Positions 32,741-40,625 of a DNA stretch of 40,625 nucleotides are shown here, in pieces. A program made the translations under genes and the position numbers. Where the stretch lies: the NCBI GenBank assembly GCA_021325115.1, contig JAJPHU010000261.1, positions 1 through 40,625 of the forward strand, written 5' to 3'. Within the stretch, counting starts at the first letter, position 1. The number at the start of each line of letters is the position of its first letter. Under the pieces are notes generated by a model. That model had not been told where the DNA came from. It did no database searches and saw nothing but the letters and a program-made list of their open reading frames with translations. This DNA comes from Planctomycetota bacterium. Lineage in GTDB: Bacteria; Planctomycetota; Planctomycetia; Gemmatales; Gemmataceae.

Positions 32741-33055
32741 ATGTGCCAGCTCCACCGCTCACCGGCCCCTCTGACGCGAGCCAGAGGGCGCCGGAAGCGG
32801 ATCCCAAACAAGAGTAGCCCACCCCTTCCTTTGATTGTCCTTGTTCAGGGCGTGCGTTTCCTCTACGAACCCACGCTGAAAAACTGCGATCAATAGCGTG
32901 AGAGGCAAGCATACAGGAGAACATCCCATTCCTGCCGGCGCGAGGGCCGGCATTGGGCACGAAATGCGCAAGTAGGCGTTGCCTGATAGTGCTTGCCAAG
33001 AGCGCGAAAATAATCTACTTTGTAAGTAGTAATTTATCAAACAAGCGAGCCGAGG
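32741..33055 (+). repeat. Leader region copy A, upstream of the giant methyltransferase/helicase
   Basis: This gene-free stretch shares colinear blocks with 39177-39505: CTCACCGGC, a GAACCCACSCYGAAAAA segment, GCGTGAGAGGCAAGC, a GC-rich hairpin (TGCCGGC...GCCGGCA at 32937-32956 here), and CGCTTGCCAAG before the promoter. The shared blocks end at the ATG of the next small frame. Divergence between copies is large, but the hairpins differ in sequence while keeping base pairing, which suggests selection. From 32579 to 32740 only a short hairpin (GCCCCG-GT-CGGGGC at 32593-32606) is seen. Confidence 0.7.
32993..33021 (+). promoter_or_regulatory. Candidate promoter of leader copy A
   Basis: TTGCCA (32993-32998), a 17-nt spacer, and TACTTT (33016-33021). 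The same motif pair with the same spacing occurs in leader copy B at 39444. CTACTT-TGT-AAGTAG (33015-33029) is a perfect small palindrome over the -10 region that copy B lacks, so this copy may have its own operator. Confidence 0.6.
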
Positions 33056-33145
33056 ATGTACGTCTCCAGCGACCTGACCGAGGACCAACTGCCAACTTCT
33101 GACGGTGCGGGAAACGGGGAACTGCGGTTCCATGACGGTTCCTGA
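33056..33145 (+). CDS. Leader peptide-like small reading frame (29 aa)
   Basis: The ATG at 33056 sits at the position equivalent to the start of the 66-aa gene in leader copy B (both read Met, three residues, then Ser-Asp: MYVSSD here, MNIPSD there). The 29-codon frame ends at TGA 33143-33145, two bases before the ATG of the giant gene at 33148. This favours coupled translation of the large gene from 33148. It may be a decayed copy of the small membrane-protein gene; expression is inferred. Confidence 0.45.
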   Translation: MYVSSDLTEDQLPTSDGAGNGELRFHDGS

Positions 33146-33147
33146 CG

Positions 33148-36100
33148 ATGGCACGGAAGCCGCCTTCCTGGCGACAACGCCTGCTCTTTCCGTCTGATCC
33201 AAGAGAAGCACCAGAGACCCCAGACGCCGTCACCCCTGATTCCGAAAGAAACCAACATGCTGTACAAGACGATGGTACTCGAACTCCTGAATCAGCGGCG
33301 GCCGATGCAGGAACAGCTCCGCAAAACGGGCAGATTGTTGACAGCGATGGAACTTTACGCCAGGGAGCTGAAGACTCGCCACGAAGTCTGGAAGGAACTT
33401 CTGTCCCAGGCGAAGCCGGGCCACGACCAGAGCCAGATCACGAGCATGGCGCTGGAGATGGCCCTCAAGGAACTGGAGGATCGTTTACCTCCCGTATCTC
33501 CGCCGGACGCAGTCGGCCCTCTTTCCCTGGAGGCAGCAATGGCGTTCGTCCGCCGTCACACACCGCCCGCGTAAAGGCAGCGCGGCAACAACCAACGCTC
33601 TTCGACTCCCTTCCGCAGCCCGAACCAATCACCACCGAACCACCGTTATCACCACCGCCGGAATCGCCGGAACCAGACGGCTCAACAACGCTCGCACCCG
33701 CCGCTCCTGCGGAACGCTTCTGGCCTGCCTCGCCTTCTCCCATCGCCAGCGGCGAAAAAGCCAAAGCCCGCGACATCCTCGCCGCCATCCGCACCGTCAA
33801 GAAAATCGAGCAGGAACAGCATCCTGCCACGCCGGAAGAGAAGCAAACACTCGCCCGCTTCGCGGGATTCGGGCCGGTCGCCCTCTCCATCTTCCCGGAC
33901 CCAGCCACCGGCCGCTACAAGGATGCCAGCTGGCAGGCTCTCGGCGAGGAGCTGAAAACGCTGCTCTCGCCGGAGGAATACGACAGCGCTAAGCGCACCA
34001 CCTTTAACGCCTTTTACACATCCCCGACCGTCATCGCGGCCATTCATGCGGCCATAGCCCGTATGGGAGTGCCCAGCAATGCCACTGTCCTGGAACCCGG
34101 CTGCGGCATCGGCAACTTCATGAGCCAGGGACCGGAGGAGATGCGTTTCATAGGCGTGGAACTGGATAGCATCTCCGGTCGCATCGCCAAGGCGCTGCAC
34201 CCCGACCAGGACATCCGCATCGAAAACTTCCGCGACACCCGCCTGCCCGAAGGGACGATAGACGCGGTGATTGGCAACGTGCCTTTCGCCGACCTCAAAC
34301 TCGATTATCACGGGCACAAGCTCTCCTTGCATGATTATTTCTTCGCCAAATCCATCGATGCCCTCAAGCCCGGTGGCGTGCTGGCATTGGTGACGACGCA
34401 TTTCACGCTCGACAAGCAGAACGCCACCATCCGCGAGTACCTGGCCTCGAGAGCCGACTTCGTGGGAGCAATCCGCTTGCCTTCCGATGCCTTCAAGCGC
34501 GAAGGCACCGCCGTAGTCACGGACATCCTGTTTCTCCGCAAGCGAGAGCCGGACGAGCCGGCTCACCACGTCGATCCCGAATGGCTGGGCGTTGCCCCGC
34601 TCACCATTGAAGGCGTGGAGGTGCCGATCAATCGCTACTTTCTCAACCATCCCGAAATGGTCCTGGGAACCTGGACCTGCAAGGACACGCTCTACGGCGA
34701 GGGCTACAGCATCCTCAGCAATGGTGATTTGACCGAGCAGCTGAAAGCGGCCATCCAGCGTCTGCCGGAATATGCTTCGTTACAAGCAACCCCCGTCCAG
34801 AGACAACCGGCCGCAGCCTTCACGCCTCCGCCGCCCGAACGCTACATCGGCGAGGGCAGCTTCTTTGTCGCCGATGATCGCACCATTCGACAGGTCATTG
34901 ATGGTCAAGGTGTGCCCGTGACCTACGGGGGCACGACGCTTATGGCTGGCGGTACGCTGACCGGCAGACGCATGGCGGGCCTGATTCGTCTGCGCGACTT
35001 GGCCCGCCGCGTCCTGCAATCGCAGAACGAAGGCTGGCCTGAACAGGCCCGCCAGGAAGCACGCCGAGCACTCAATTGGGATTACGACCGCTTCGTCTTC
35101 ACCTTCGGCCCGATCAACAAGACCACCTTCAGCGAGACCACCGACGGCCACGTCATCCGACGGATGCCCAATCTCGTGAAGTTCCGCGAAGACCCCGATG
35201 CGATGCTGGTCATGTCCTTGGAGGACTGCGACGAGGTAACGAACAAGGCCACGAAAGCCGCCATCATGACCAAGGACGTGGTAGGCAAAACGCCGCCTGT
35301 CACGCAGGTCAAGAGCGCCGAGGAAGGCTTGCTCGTCTCGCTCAACCAGCGCGGCACCGTGGACTTGCCGTTCATCGCTTCGCTCTACGGTAAGCCCGAA
35401 GAACGGATCATCACGGAGCTGGGCGACTTGATCTTCCACGACCCGGAGTCGCAGACCTGGCAGACGGCCGACGCTTATCTTTCCGGCAATGTGCGGGCCA
35501 AGCTCGCCGCCGCCGAACGCGCCGGCCCCGCTTATGCCCGCAACGCCCAAGCGTTGCGCAGTGTGCAACCGGAGGACGTGCTGCCCGGCGACATCGATGC
35601 CAATCTCGGCGCGCCGTGGATACCGGAGAGCGACATCCAGGCGTTCGCCGCCGAACTCTTCCACGTCGAACCGTCTTCGTTTCCCATCACTCACCTGAAA
35701 AAGGATGCCGTCTGGAACTTGGACGCCGGGTACGCTGCTATACAGTCGGTGGCGGCAACCTCCGAGTATGGCACGGCCCGCGCCAACGGCACCTGGCTGC
35801 TCGACCTGGCCCTGAACCTCAAGACGCCGGTGATCTATGACACAATCAATCATGGCGACCGCGAAGAGCGTGTGGTCAACCAGGAAGCGACGCTGGCCGC
35901 ACGCGAGAAGCAAAAACTCATCAAGGAGCGCTTCCGTGCCTGGATCTTCGCCGATCCTGACCGCACCGAGCGGCTGGTGCGCATTTACAACGACACCTAC
36001 AACAACCTCCGCCCGCGCCTCTTCGATGGCTCGCATCTGGACTTCCCCGGCATGAACCAGACCATCCGGCTGCGGCCACATCAGAATGACGCCGTGTGGC

Positions 36101-38859
36101 GTGGCATGTGTTCGGGCAATACGCTCTTGGCTCACGCTGTCGGGGCCGGCAAGACCTTCACGATGGCGGCTACCGGCATGAAGATGAAGCAGGCCGGACT
36201 GATTCACAAACCGATGTACGTCGTGCCCAACCACCTGCTGGAGCAGTTCGCCCGCGAGTTCATGCAGCTCTATCCCAATGCCAAGCTGCTCGTCGCTGCC
36301 AAGGAAGACTTGTCGCGGGAGCGGCGCAAGCACCTGACTGCCAAGATCGCCAGTGGCGAATGGGATGGCATTATCGTCACCCACAGCAGCTTTGAACGCA
36401 TCGGCATGTCGCGGGAATACCAGGAGAAGTTCCTCCGCGAGCAGATTGAAGAGTACGATCAACTACTCCGCGAACACGCCGCCGACCGGAACACCAACCG
36501 TAACCTCATCAAGACCATCGAGAAACAGAAAGCCGCCCGCGTGGAACGCCTGAAAGACTTGCTCGCCGAGGACAAGAAGGATGATGGGCTGGTATTCGAT
36601 GAACTCGGTGTCGATCACATCTTCATCGACGAGGCGCACTACTTCAAGAACCTGGAGACTCCGACCAAGATGGAGCGTGTCGCCGGCATCCAGACCGGCG
36701 GCAGCGAACGCGCCTTCGATGTCTACATGAAGGCCCGTTACCTGCACGAGCAGCACCCCGGCCACGGCGTCACCTTCGCCACCGGCACGCCGATCTCGAA
36801 CACGATGGTCGAGATGTACACCATGCAGCGTTTTCTCGACCCCGAAGGGCTGCGTCAGCGCGGTATCGAACATTTCGATGCTTGGGCCGGCACCTTCGGC
36901 GAAGTCATCGACACAATGGAAATCTCCCCAGACGGCGCCTCGCTGCGGCCTCGCAGTCGCTTCGCCCGCTTCACCAACTTGCCGGAACTCCAACAGATGT
37001 TCCGCGCCTTCGCCGACGTGCAGACCGCCGAAATGCTGGATTTGCCCCGACCTTGCTTGGAGAGCGGGAAGGCTATCGTCGTCGCCTGCCCAATGTCCGA
37101 GGAGCTGCACGACCTCCAGCAGAAACTCGTGGAACGCTACGAGCGGCTGCGGTCGCAGAAGGTGGACCCACGCGAAGATAACGCGCTGGCCATCACCACG
37201 GACGGCCGCAAGCTCGCCCTCGACGCCCGGATGCTTTCCTCCAGTGCAGAGGACTTCCCCGGCTCGAAGGTCAACGCTCTGGTCGAGAACGTCGTGGCCA
37301 TCTGGGATCGGACGGCCCCCAAACGCGGCACGCAGATGATCTTCTGCGATATGGGCGTTCATCCGACGCCTTGGGGCTATTCGGCCTACGAGGACATCAT
37401 CAAGAAACTGGTTGCGCGCGGCATTCCCCGCGAGCAGATCGCCGCCATCGGTGATGCCGACTCTGACGCCAAGAAACAAGCTCTCTTCGAGAAGGTCCGG
37501 CAAGGCTCGGTGCGGGTGCTGCTGGGCAGCACGCAAAAGATGGGCACGGGAACGAATGTGCAGAAACGTCTGGTGGCGCTGCATCATCTGGACGCTCCCT
37601 GGAAGCCGGCTGAAGTGGAGCAACGCGAGGGCCGCATCTTGCGTCAGGGCAATGAGAACGAGCAAGTGGCCGTCTATCGCTACGTCACCGAAGGATCATT
37701 CGATGCCTATATGTGGCAAGCACTAGAAACCAAGGCACGATTCATTGCCCAAGTCATGACTGGCGAAAGTACCGCCCGCCGCGCTGAGGACATCGGCGGT
37801 CAGGAATTGTCCTATGCGGAGGTCAAAGCGATTGCTTCGGGCAACCCGGCGGTGCTGACCTTGGCCGAGGCTGACGCCGAGTTGCAACGCCTGGCCCTCC
37901 TGAAGAAGAACCACCTGGATGAACAGTTCGTTGCTCGCCGCAGAGTACGAGACTTGCCGGCAACCATTGCCAGTCTGTCCGAGCGTCTGTCGAACCTTAG
38001 CACCGATCAGGCCACTGCCGTCGCTCACGCCGATGATCCCATTACCATTGGCCGGCACCCTTACGCCCGCGAGGATGCCGTGGGTGCGTTGGGCAGCGAA
38101 CTGGAGACCTTGCCACGGCATGTCCACGAGACACGCCGCGTCCCGCTGGGCATCTATCGCGGCCTGCACTTCGGCTTGATCTTGCACCCGCATTGCGCAC
38201 CCGATGTGTACCTGGAAGGAGCGGCTACGCGCCAGGCCGGGTTCTTACGAGAGCATCAGGGACCGCGTGCCGTCCTGAACGCGGTGGAGCGTCTGGCCAA
38301 CGCCTACGTCACCGACTGCGCTCGTGTCCGGCAAGACCTTGCCATCGCGGAAGCGCAGCTGCGGGACTACCAAGCCCGCCTTGGTCAGCCCTTCCCCCAC
38401 GACGCCTATCTGTCCGAATTGACCACTTTGCGGGACCAACTCAAGACCGGACTTTCCGCAACGGCCCAGGCGCAGGATGACGATACCAAACCTACGGTGG
38501 CTGAAATCGCCGAACGGATCAAGTCGCTCAAGGCCGCACACACCATCGAGGCCGGATCACAACGAGACAGGCCGAAGGCATCCTCTGCCGAGGAACCGAT
38601 CACCGCTCGCATCCGCCGCCGGACTCAGACACCTACCTCCTACCCAACGACGGATTCCAAGACGGCCGAATCGCGGCCAGGAGCGTCCCCATCGCGCGAA
38701 TCCCTGCCCCAGGTTGTTTCCGAAGCTCCTACGCCTTCCGGAATTTCTTTCGACCAGACCAAGGAGGACGGCGATTTACCCGCCAGGCGCAAGCTGACTT
38801 TCCGGGAACGGGTTGCCAAGAGTCGGCGACGAGACGAAGGGCAGGAGATGGGTTTGTAG
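33148..38859 (+). CDS. DarB-like N6 DNA methyltransferase / SNF2-type helicase (1903 aa)
   Basis: This giant protein joins a type I-like adenine methyltransferase and a superfamily 2 helicase, the architecture of phage P1 DarB and plasmid relatives that protect incoming DNA from restriction. SAM-binding TVLEPGCGIGNFM is near residue 313 and the methyltransferase motif NVPF (for NPPF/Y) near 377. Helicase Walker A HAVGAGKT is near 1000, DEAH in FIDEAHYF at about 1161, and motif VI QREGRILRQGN near 1492. QPTLF near residue 151 resembles a sliding-clamp-binding pentapeptide. The only canonical start before residue 307 is the ATG at 33148. However, the first 140 or so residues are low-complexity, have little GC bias at third codon positions, and overlap the 105-aa gene at 33257-33574. 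The true 5' end is therefore uncertain. Confidence 0.88.
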   Translation: MARKPPSWRQRLLFPSDPREAPETPDAVTPDSERNQHAVQDDGTRTPESAAADAGTAPQNGQIVDSDGTLRQGAEDSPRSLEGTSVPGEAGPRPEPDHEHGAGDGPQGTGGSFTSRISAGRSRPSFPGGSNGVRPPSHTARVKAARQQPTLFDSLPQPEPITTEPPLSPPPESPEPDGSTTLAPAAPAERFWPASPSPIASGEKAKARDILAAIRTVKKIEQEQHPATPEEKQTLARFAGFGPVALSIFPDPATGRYKDASWQALGEELKTLLSPEEYDSAKRTTFNAFYTSPTVIAAIHAAIARMGVPSNATVLEPGCGIGNFMSQGPEEMRFIGVELDSISGRIAKALHPDQDIRIENFRDTRLPEGTIDAVIGNVPFADLKLDYHGHKLSLHDYFFAKSIDALKPGGVLALVTTHFTLDKQNATIREYLASRADFVGAIRLPSDAFKREGTAVVTDILFLRKREPDEPAHHVDPEWLGVAPLTIEGVEVPINRYFLNHPEMVLGTWTCKDTLYGEGYSILSNGDLTEQLKAAIQRLPEYASLQATPVQRQPAAAFTPPPPERYIGEGSFFVADDRTIRQVIDGQGVPVTYGGTTLMAGGTLTGRRMAGLIRLRDLARRVLQSQNEGWPEQARQEARRALNWDYDRFVFTFGPINKTTFSETTDGHVIRRMPNLVKFREDPDAMLVMSLEDCDEVTNKATKAAIMTKDVVGKTPPVTQVKSAEEGLLVSLNQRGTVDLPFIASLYGKPEERIITELGDLIFHDPESQTWQTADAYLSGNVRAKLAAAERAGPAYARNAQALRSVQPEDVLPGDIDANLGAPWIPESDIQAFAAELFHVEPSSFPITHLKKDAVWNLDAGYAAIQSVAATSEYGTARANGTWLLDLALNLKTPVIYDTINHGDREERVVNQEATLAAREKQKLIKERFRAWIFADPDRTERLVRIYNDTYNNLRPRLFDGSHLDFPGMNQTIRLRPHQNDAVWRGMCSGNTLLAHAVGAGKTFTMAATGMKMKQAGLIHKPMYVVPNHLLEQFAREFMQLYPNAKLLVAAKEDLSRERRKHLTAKIASGEWDGIIVTHSSFERIGMSREYQEKFLREQIEEYDQLLREHAADRNTNRNLIKTIEKQKAARVERLKDLLAEDKKDDGLVFDELGVDHIFIDEAHYFKNLETPTKMERVAGIQTGGSERAFDVYMKARYLHEQHPGHGVTFATGTPISNTMVEMYTMQRFLDPEGLRQRGIEHFDAWAGTFGEVIDTMEISPDGASLRPRSRFARFTNLPELQQMFRAFADVQTAEMLDLPRPCLESGKAIVVACPMSEELHDLQQKLVERYERLRSQKVDPREDNALAITTDGRKLALDARMLSSSAEDFPGSKVNALVENVVAIWDRTAPKRGTQMIFCDMGVHPTPWGYSAYEDIIKKLVARGIPREQIAAIGDADSDAKKQALFEKVRQGSVRVLLGSTQKMGTGTNVQKRLVALHHLDAPWKPAEVEQREGRILRQGNENEQVAVYRYVTEGSFDAYMWQALETKARFIAQVMTGESTARRAEDIGGQELSYAEVKAIASGNPAVLTLAEADAELQRLALLKKNHLDEQFVARRRVRDLPATIASLSERLSNLSTDQATAVAHADDPITIGRHPYAREDAVGALGSELETLPRHVHETRRVPLGIYRGLHFGLILHPHCAPDVYLEGAATRQAGFLREHQGPRAVLNAVERLANAYVTDCARVRQDLAIAEAQLRDYQARLGQPFPHDAYLSELTTLRDQLKTGLSATAQAQDDDTKPTVAEIAERIKSLKAAHTIEAGSQRDRPKASSAEEPITARIRRRTQTPTSYPTTDSKTAESRPGASPSRESLPQVVSEAPTPSGISFDQTKEDGDLPARRKLTFRERVAKSRRRDEGQEMGL
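33257..33574 (+). CDS. Nested 105-aa protein, MLYKTMVLELL type
   Basis: This complete frame (33257-33574) lies inside the start of the giant gene in another frame. Its protein is helical and well mixed: MLYKTMVLELLNQRRPMQEQ, then LLTAMELYARELKTRHEVWK, SMALEMALKELEDRLPP. GC at third codon positions is high here, while the giant frame over the same bases is rich in A and T at its third positions. That marks this frame as the one under coding selection. I recall similar short proteins next to methyltransferase-helicase genes on planctomycete replicons, without known function. No strong ribosome binding site is seen (GAAAG 9 nt before). Confidence 0.75.
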   Translation: MLYKTMVLELLNQRRPMQEQLRKTGRLLTAMELYARELKTRHEVWKELLSQAKPGHDQSQITSMALEMALKELEDRLPPVSPPDAVGPLSLEAAMAFVRRHTPPA

Positions 38860-39176
38860 ACCTTCTTCCACTCGGACCGAGGCAAGGATAAGCGGCCAAG
38901 GACTTCTCGCTGTTGATGCTTCTGTCCGAACCGACTCTTCTCTTCCGATCTTTCCTTCATCCTCTTTCTACTCCCTCCTTGGCCTGGCAGGGGCCGATGC
39001 GGTGGGCTGCCGCAGTCAGACCATCCTGGCCTTTGGTGCGGCAGCCGCCCACCATTGTTCCGTTGTCCAGGACCACGTCGATCAACTCTGGGTTGCAAAC
39101 TATGCTGCCGGACACGCATCACCGGAGGCTGGCCATCGCCGAAACCAGACGGATCTACGGGCGGAATAAAAGGCTG

Positions 39177-39505
39177 ACCCGACCCCTCACCGGCTCCCTC
39201 TGGCTCAAGCGTGAGGGGGCCAGAACCCAGGCCAAGAACCAGAAAAGGCCGCCCTCGCCTCTGGCCGCCATTTTTCGGGGTGGGCGCCCTCCCTATGAAC
39301 CCACCCCGAAAAACGGCGACCGACGGCGACGGCGTGAGAGGCAAGCGGGCCGGAGGCCATCCGGCCCCCCGCTTGCCCTTGCGCCAGCAATGAAAGACAG
39401 GCAACGAGGAGTTGATCGAGCAGGGCGAGAGCAACGAAGACGCTTGCCAAGAAAAGCAAAATAGTCTACTCTGAAAGGAGCATATCACCCAGCAAGTGAG
39501 CCAAC
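39177..39505 (+). repeat. Leader region copy B, upstream of the small membrane protein and DpdA-like gene
   Basis: This is the second copy of the leader at 32741-33055. The shared blocks end at the start of the gene at 39506. In addition it has a perfect 14-bp hairpin (TTTTTCGGGGTGGG at 39271-39284 and CCCACCCCGAAAAA at 39300-39313) and GGGCCGG...CCGGCCC near 39337-39358. The stretch 38860-39176 before it has no supported gene; its frames are composition shadows. Confidence 0.7.
39444..39472 (+). promoter_or_regulatory. Candidate promoter of leader copy B
   Basis: TTGCCA (39444-39449), 17-nt spacer, TACTCT (39467-39472), identical in layout to the copy A promoter. The small gene at 39506 starts 34 nt further on. 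Confidence 0.6.
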
Positions 39506-39706
39506 ATGAATATTCCCAGCGACCCCAACCCGCTCCAAGTGGCCTCGTTCACCGAGCGTCTGGCCCGCGAGCGGCAGGATAGCAAGCTGGGCCTGGTGTT
39601 CTCCGTCATCTCCGCCATCGGTCTCGGTGCTATCGTGGTCCAGACTATCCTGGAGATGATGCACAACCATCGGCGGCGGAGCCGCAGTCAAGGCTGGGAA
39701 CGCTAG
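39506..39706 (+). CDS. Small membrane protein (66 aa)
   Basis: This begins at the end of leader copy B. A polar N-terminal half (MNIPSDPNPLQVASFTERLA, then RERQDSKLG) leads to a single membrane segment (LVFSVISAIGLGAIVVQTIL, about residues 29-48) and a basic Arg/His-rich tail, which predicts a tail inside the cytoplasm. No family is recognised. The position matches the leader frame at 33056 after copy A, so a small protein may be a constant feature of this leader. Confidence 0.65.
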   Translation: MNIPSDPNPLQVASFTERLARERQDSKLGLVFSVISAIGLGAIVVQTILEMMHNHRRRSRSQGWER

Positions 39707-39795
39707 ACTCCGGGTGGGAAAAGGCGACTGAATGTTGCTTGACTGTTTCCAAAAGAGAGTCCTAATTGGGAGGACAACCAACCCATAGTCTCCCT

Positions 39796-40413
39796 ATGCT
39801 CTTGCTTGTCAGCGGCGCAACCAAGACGGTCGAACGCCTGAAATCCCATCCCCACCTCGGCCACCTTGTCTCGCCCCGCTCCCGCAATGATCTCGATTGG
39901 TTTCTCTCCACCGGCCTGCCGTGGGCGGCCGACAACGGCGCTTTCTCTGGTTTTGATCCTCCCGCCTTCTTACGGATGCTCGACGCAATTCAGAGCAAGC
40001 CTGGCTGCCTTTTCGTGGTATGCCCGGATGTGGTAGGAAACGCCGTCGAAACACTTACACTGTTCGGGCAGTGGCGTCAGACCATAGCAGATCGGCAGCT
40101 GCCGGTCGCCTACGTCGCCCAAGATGGACAAGAACAGCTGCCTGTGCCTTGGGACGAGATCGACGCCTTATTCATCAGCGGATCGACCGAGTTCAAGCTG
40201 GGGCGGCACGCAGAGAGTCTCACCAAGGAGGCCAGGAGTCGGGACAAGTGGACGCACATGGGTCGTGTGAACACCCACCGCCGCATGCGGCTGGCCCACG
40301 CATGGGCTTGCAGTTCGGTGGATGGAACCAGTTTCTCTTGGTTTCCGGATGCCAGGCTGCCGGGAGCGTTAGAGTATCTCACTGGCCTGGATGCACAGGG
40401 CTGGCTATTTTAG
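39796..40413 (+). CDS. DpdA-like (tRNA-guanine transglycosylase fold) protein (205 aa)
   Basis: The motif series WAADNGAFSGF (D46), VVCPDVVGNAVETL, VAYVAQDGQE, ISGSTEFKL and WTHMGRVN is the pattern I know from the DpdA family, enzymes of TGT-like barrel fold. In phages and some bacteria they insert 7-deazaguanine precursors such as preQ0 into DNA. The Asp in DNGAF would be the catalytic-type residue. Start ATG 39796 was chosen over TTG 39766 because the TTG overlaps a GGGAGG stretch and the homologous part begins at LLLVSGATKTV. No preQ0 biosynthesis genes are in the window, so the host would have to supply the base. Family assignment is from remembered motif pattern, not a search. Confidence 0.6.
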   Translation: MLLLVSGATKTVERLKSHPHLGHLVSPRSRNDLDWFLSTGLPWAADNGAFSGFDPPAFLRMLDAIQSKPGCLFVVCPDVVGNAVETLTLFGQWRQTIADRQLPVAYVAQDGQEQLPVPWDEIDALFISGSTEFKLGRHAESLTKEARSRDKWTHMGRVNTHRRMRLAHAWACSSVDGTSFSWFPDARLPGALEYLTGLDAQGWLF

Positions 40414-40429
40414 TCAATAAGAGTTAGGG

Positions 40430-40481
40430 AGTGTCTTTACCAATGGTAAAGGCAATTTGGTAAAAAAATGGTAAAGACACT
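40430..40481. repeat. Inverted repeat with internal TGGTAAA direct repeats (52 bp)
   Basis: AGTGTCTTTACCA (40430-40442) and its exact complement TGGTAAAGACACT (40469-40481) flank two further TGGTAAA units at 40444 and 40459. GGCAATTTG occurs both inside (40451) and just after (40482). It lies 17 bp after the DpdA-like gene and could be a bidirectional hairpin terminator, an operator or a mini-element. The remaining bases to the window end show no gene. Confidence 0.6.
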
Positions 40482-40625
40482 GGCAATTTGACCACTACGT
40501 CAGTACAATGTCAGAGAGGTCTGCGAATCTCGCAACCACCTGTTCTTTCACAACTTGCAGCATCACCCCAACGCCAAGGCAACCCTACGCTTTGGCACTC
40601 AAGCCAGGTTCAGGACCTGGTGCCC

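Noticed and set aside
34780..37665. Minus-strand frames of 560 and 400 codons
   Set aside because: Antisense shadows of the methyltransferase/helicase gene; the plus strand has continuous conserved motifs through both.
1..40625. Circular closure of the window into a complete plasmid
   Set aside because: The ends can form CCTGGT/ACCAGG if joined, but no terminal overlap is visible, so circularity cannot be stated.

Overview
The window reads as a mobile replicon, a plasmid or plasmid-derived region, from a GC-rich bacterium. A planctomycete of the Gemmatales type is my best guess. That guess rests on the style of several proteins: secreted small proteins with Ig-like and proline-rich segments, an extremely serine-rich RHS protein with cysteine clusters, IS701- and IS256-type elements, and a RepA of the PF04796 type. 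It is an inference from recognisable family style, not from a marker gene. No rRNA, tRNA or CRISPR array was seen.

Layout. (1) 229-2904: a run of very small plus-strand plasmid-type genes with good ribosome binding sites. (2) 2921-6062 (minus): a MobF relaxase-helicase with a small overlapping partner. (3) 6072-9100: the replication and partition core, with palindromes and low-complexity repeats upstream of parA, then parA, a small ParB-like partner gene, repA, and an iteron origin whose four iterons lie on a 22-23 bp grid with an AT-rich stretch and DnaA-box-like sites. (4) 9735-26563: a less GC-rich cargo block with a GT9 heptosyltransferase-like protein, a GT71-GT2 fusion glycosyltransferase, HldE (ADP-heptose synthesis) and a 2273-residue RHS protein. 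The RHS protein carries a roughly 300-residue serine-rich head, polyserine linkers and a cysteine-rich tip. It is followed by a possible immunity gene, a deoxyhypusine-synthase-like protein and a histidine phosphatase. Two insertion sequences have landed here: an IS701-type element with an amber-interrupted transposase between the RHS gene and the possible immunity gene, and an IS256-type element that splits the phosphatase gene. (5) 26719-32578: a promoter with a palindromic spacer, then a sigma factor, a small protein and an ImmA/IrrE-type metallopeptidase, followed by five genes for membrane, secreted or protease-like proteins. (6) 32741-40413: two diverged copies of a roughly 300 bp leader carrying the same promoter layout (TTGCCA-N17-TACTYT). 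One precedes a giant DarB-like methyltransferase/helicase gene. The other precedes a small membrane protein and a DpdA-like (TGT-fold, 7-deazaguanine-type) gene.

Working model. The backbone supplies replication, partition, transfer and protection of incoming DNA (DarB-like enzyme, possibly DpdA-like base modification). The cargo block would make ADP-heptose and use glycosyltransferases to build a surface glycan, possibly on the serine-rich head of the RHS protein encoded beside them. That link is the most interesting testable idea in the window. A second point of interest is a 105-aa gene nested out of frame inside the 5' end of the giant methyltransferase/helicase gene. In the shared segment the codon signal supports the nested gene, while the large frame has no alternative start codon downstream.
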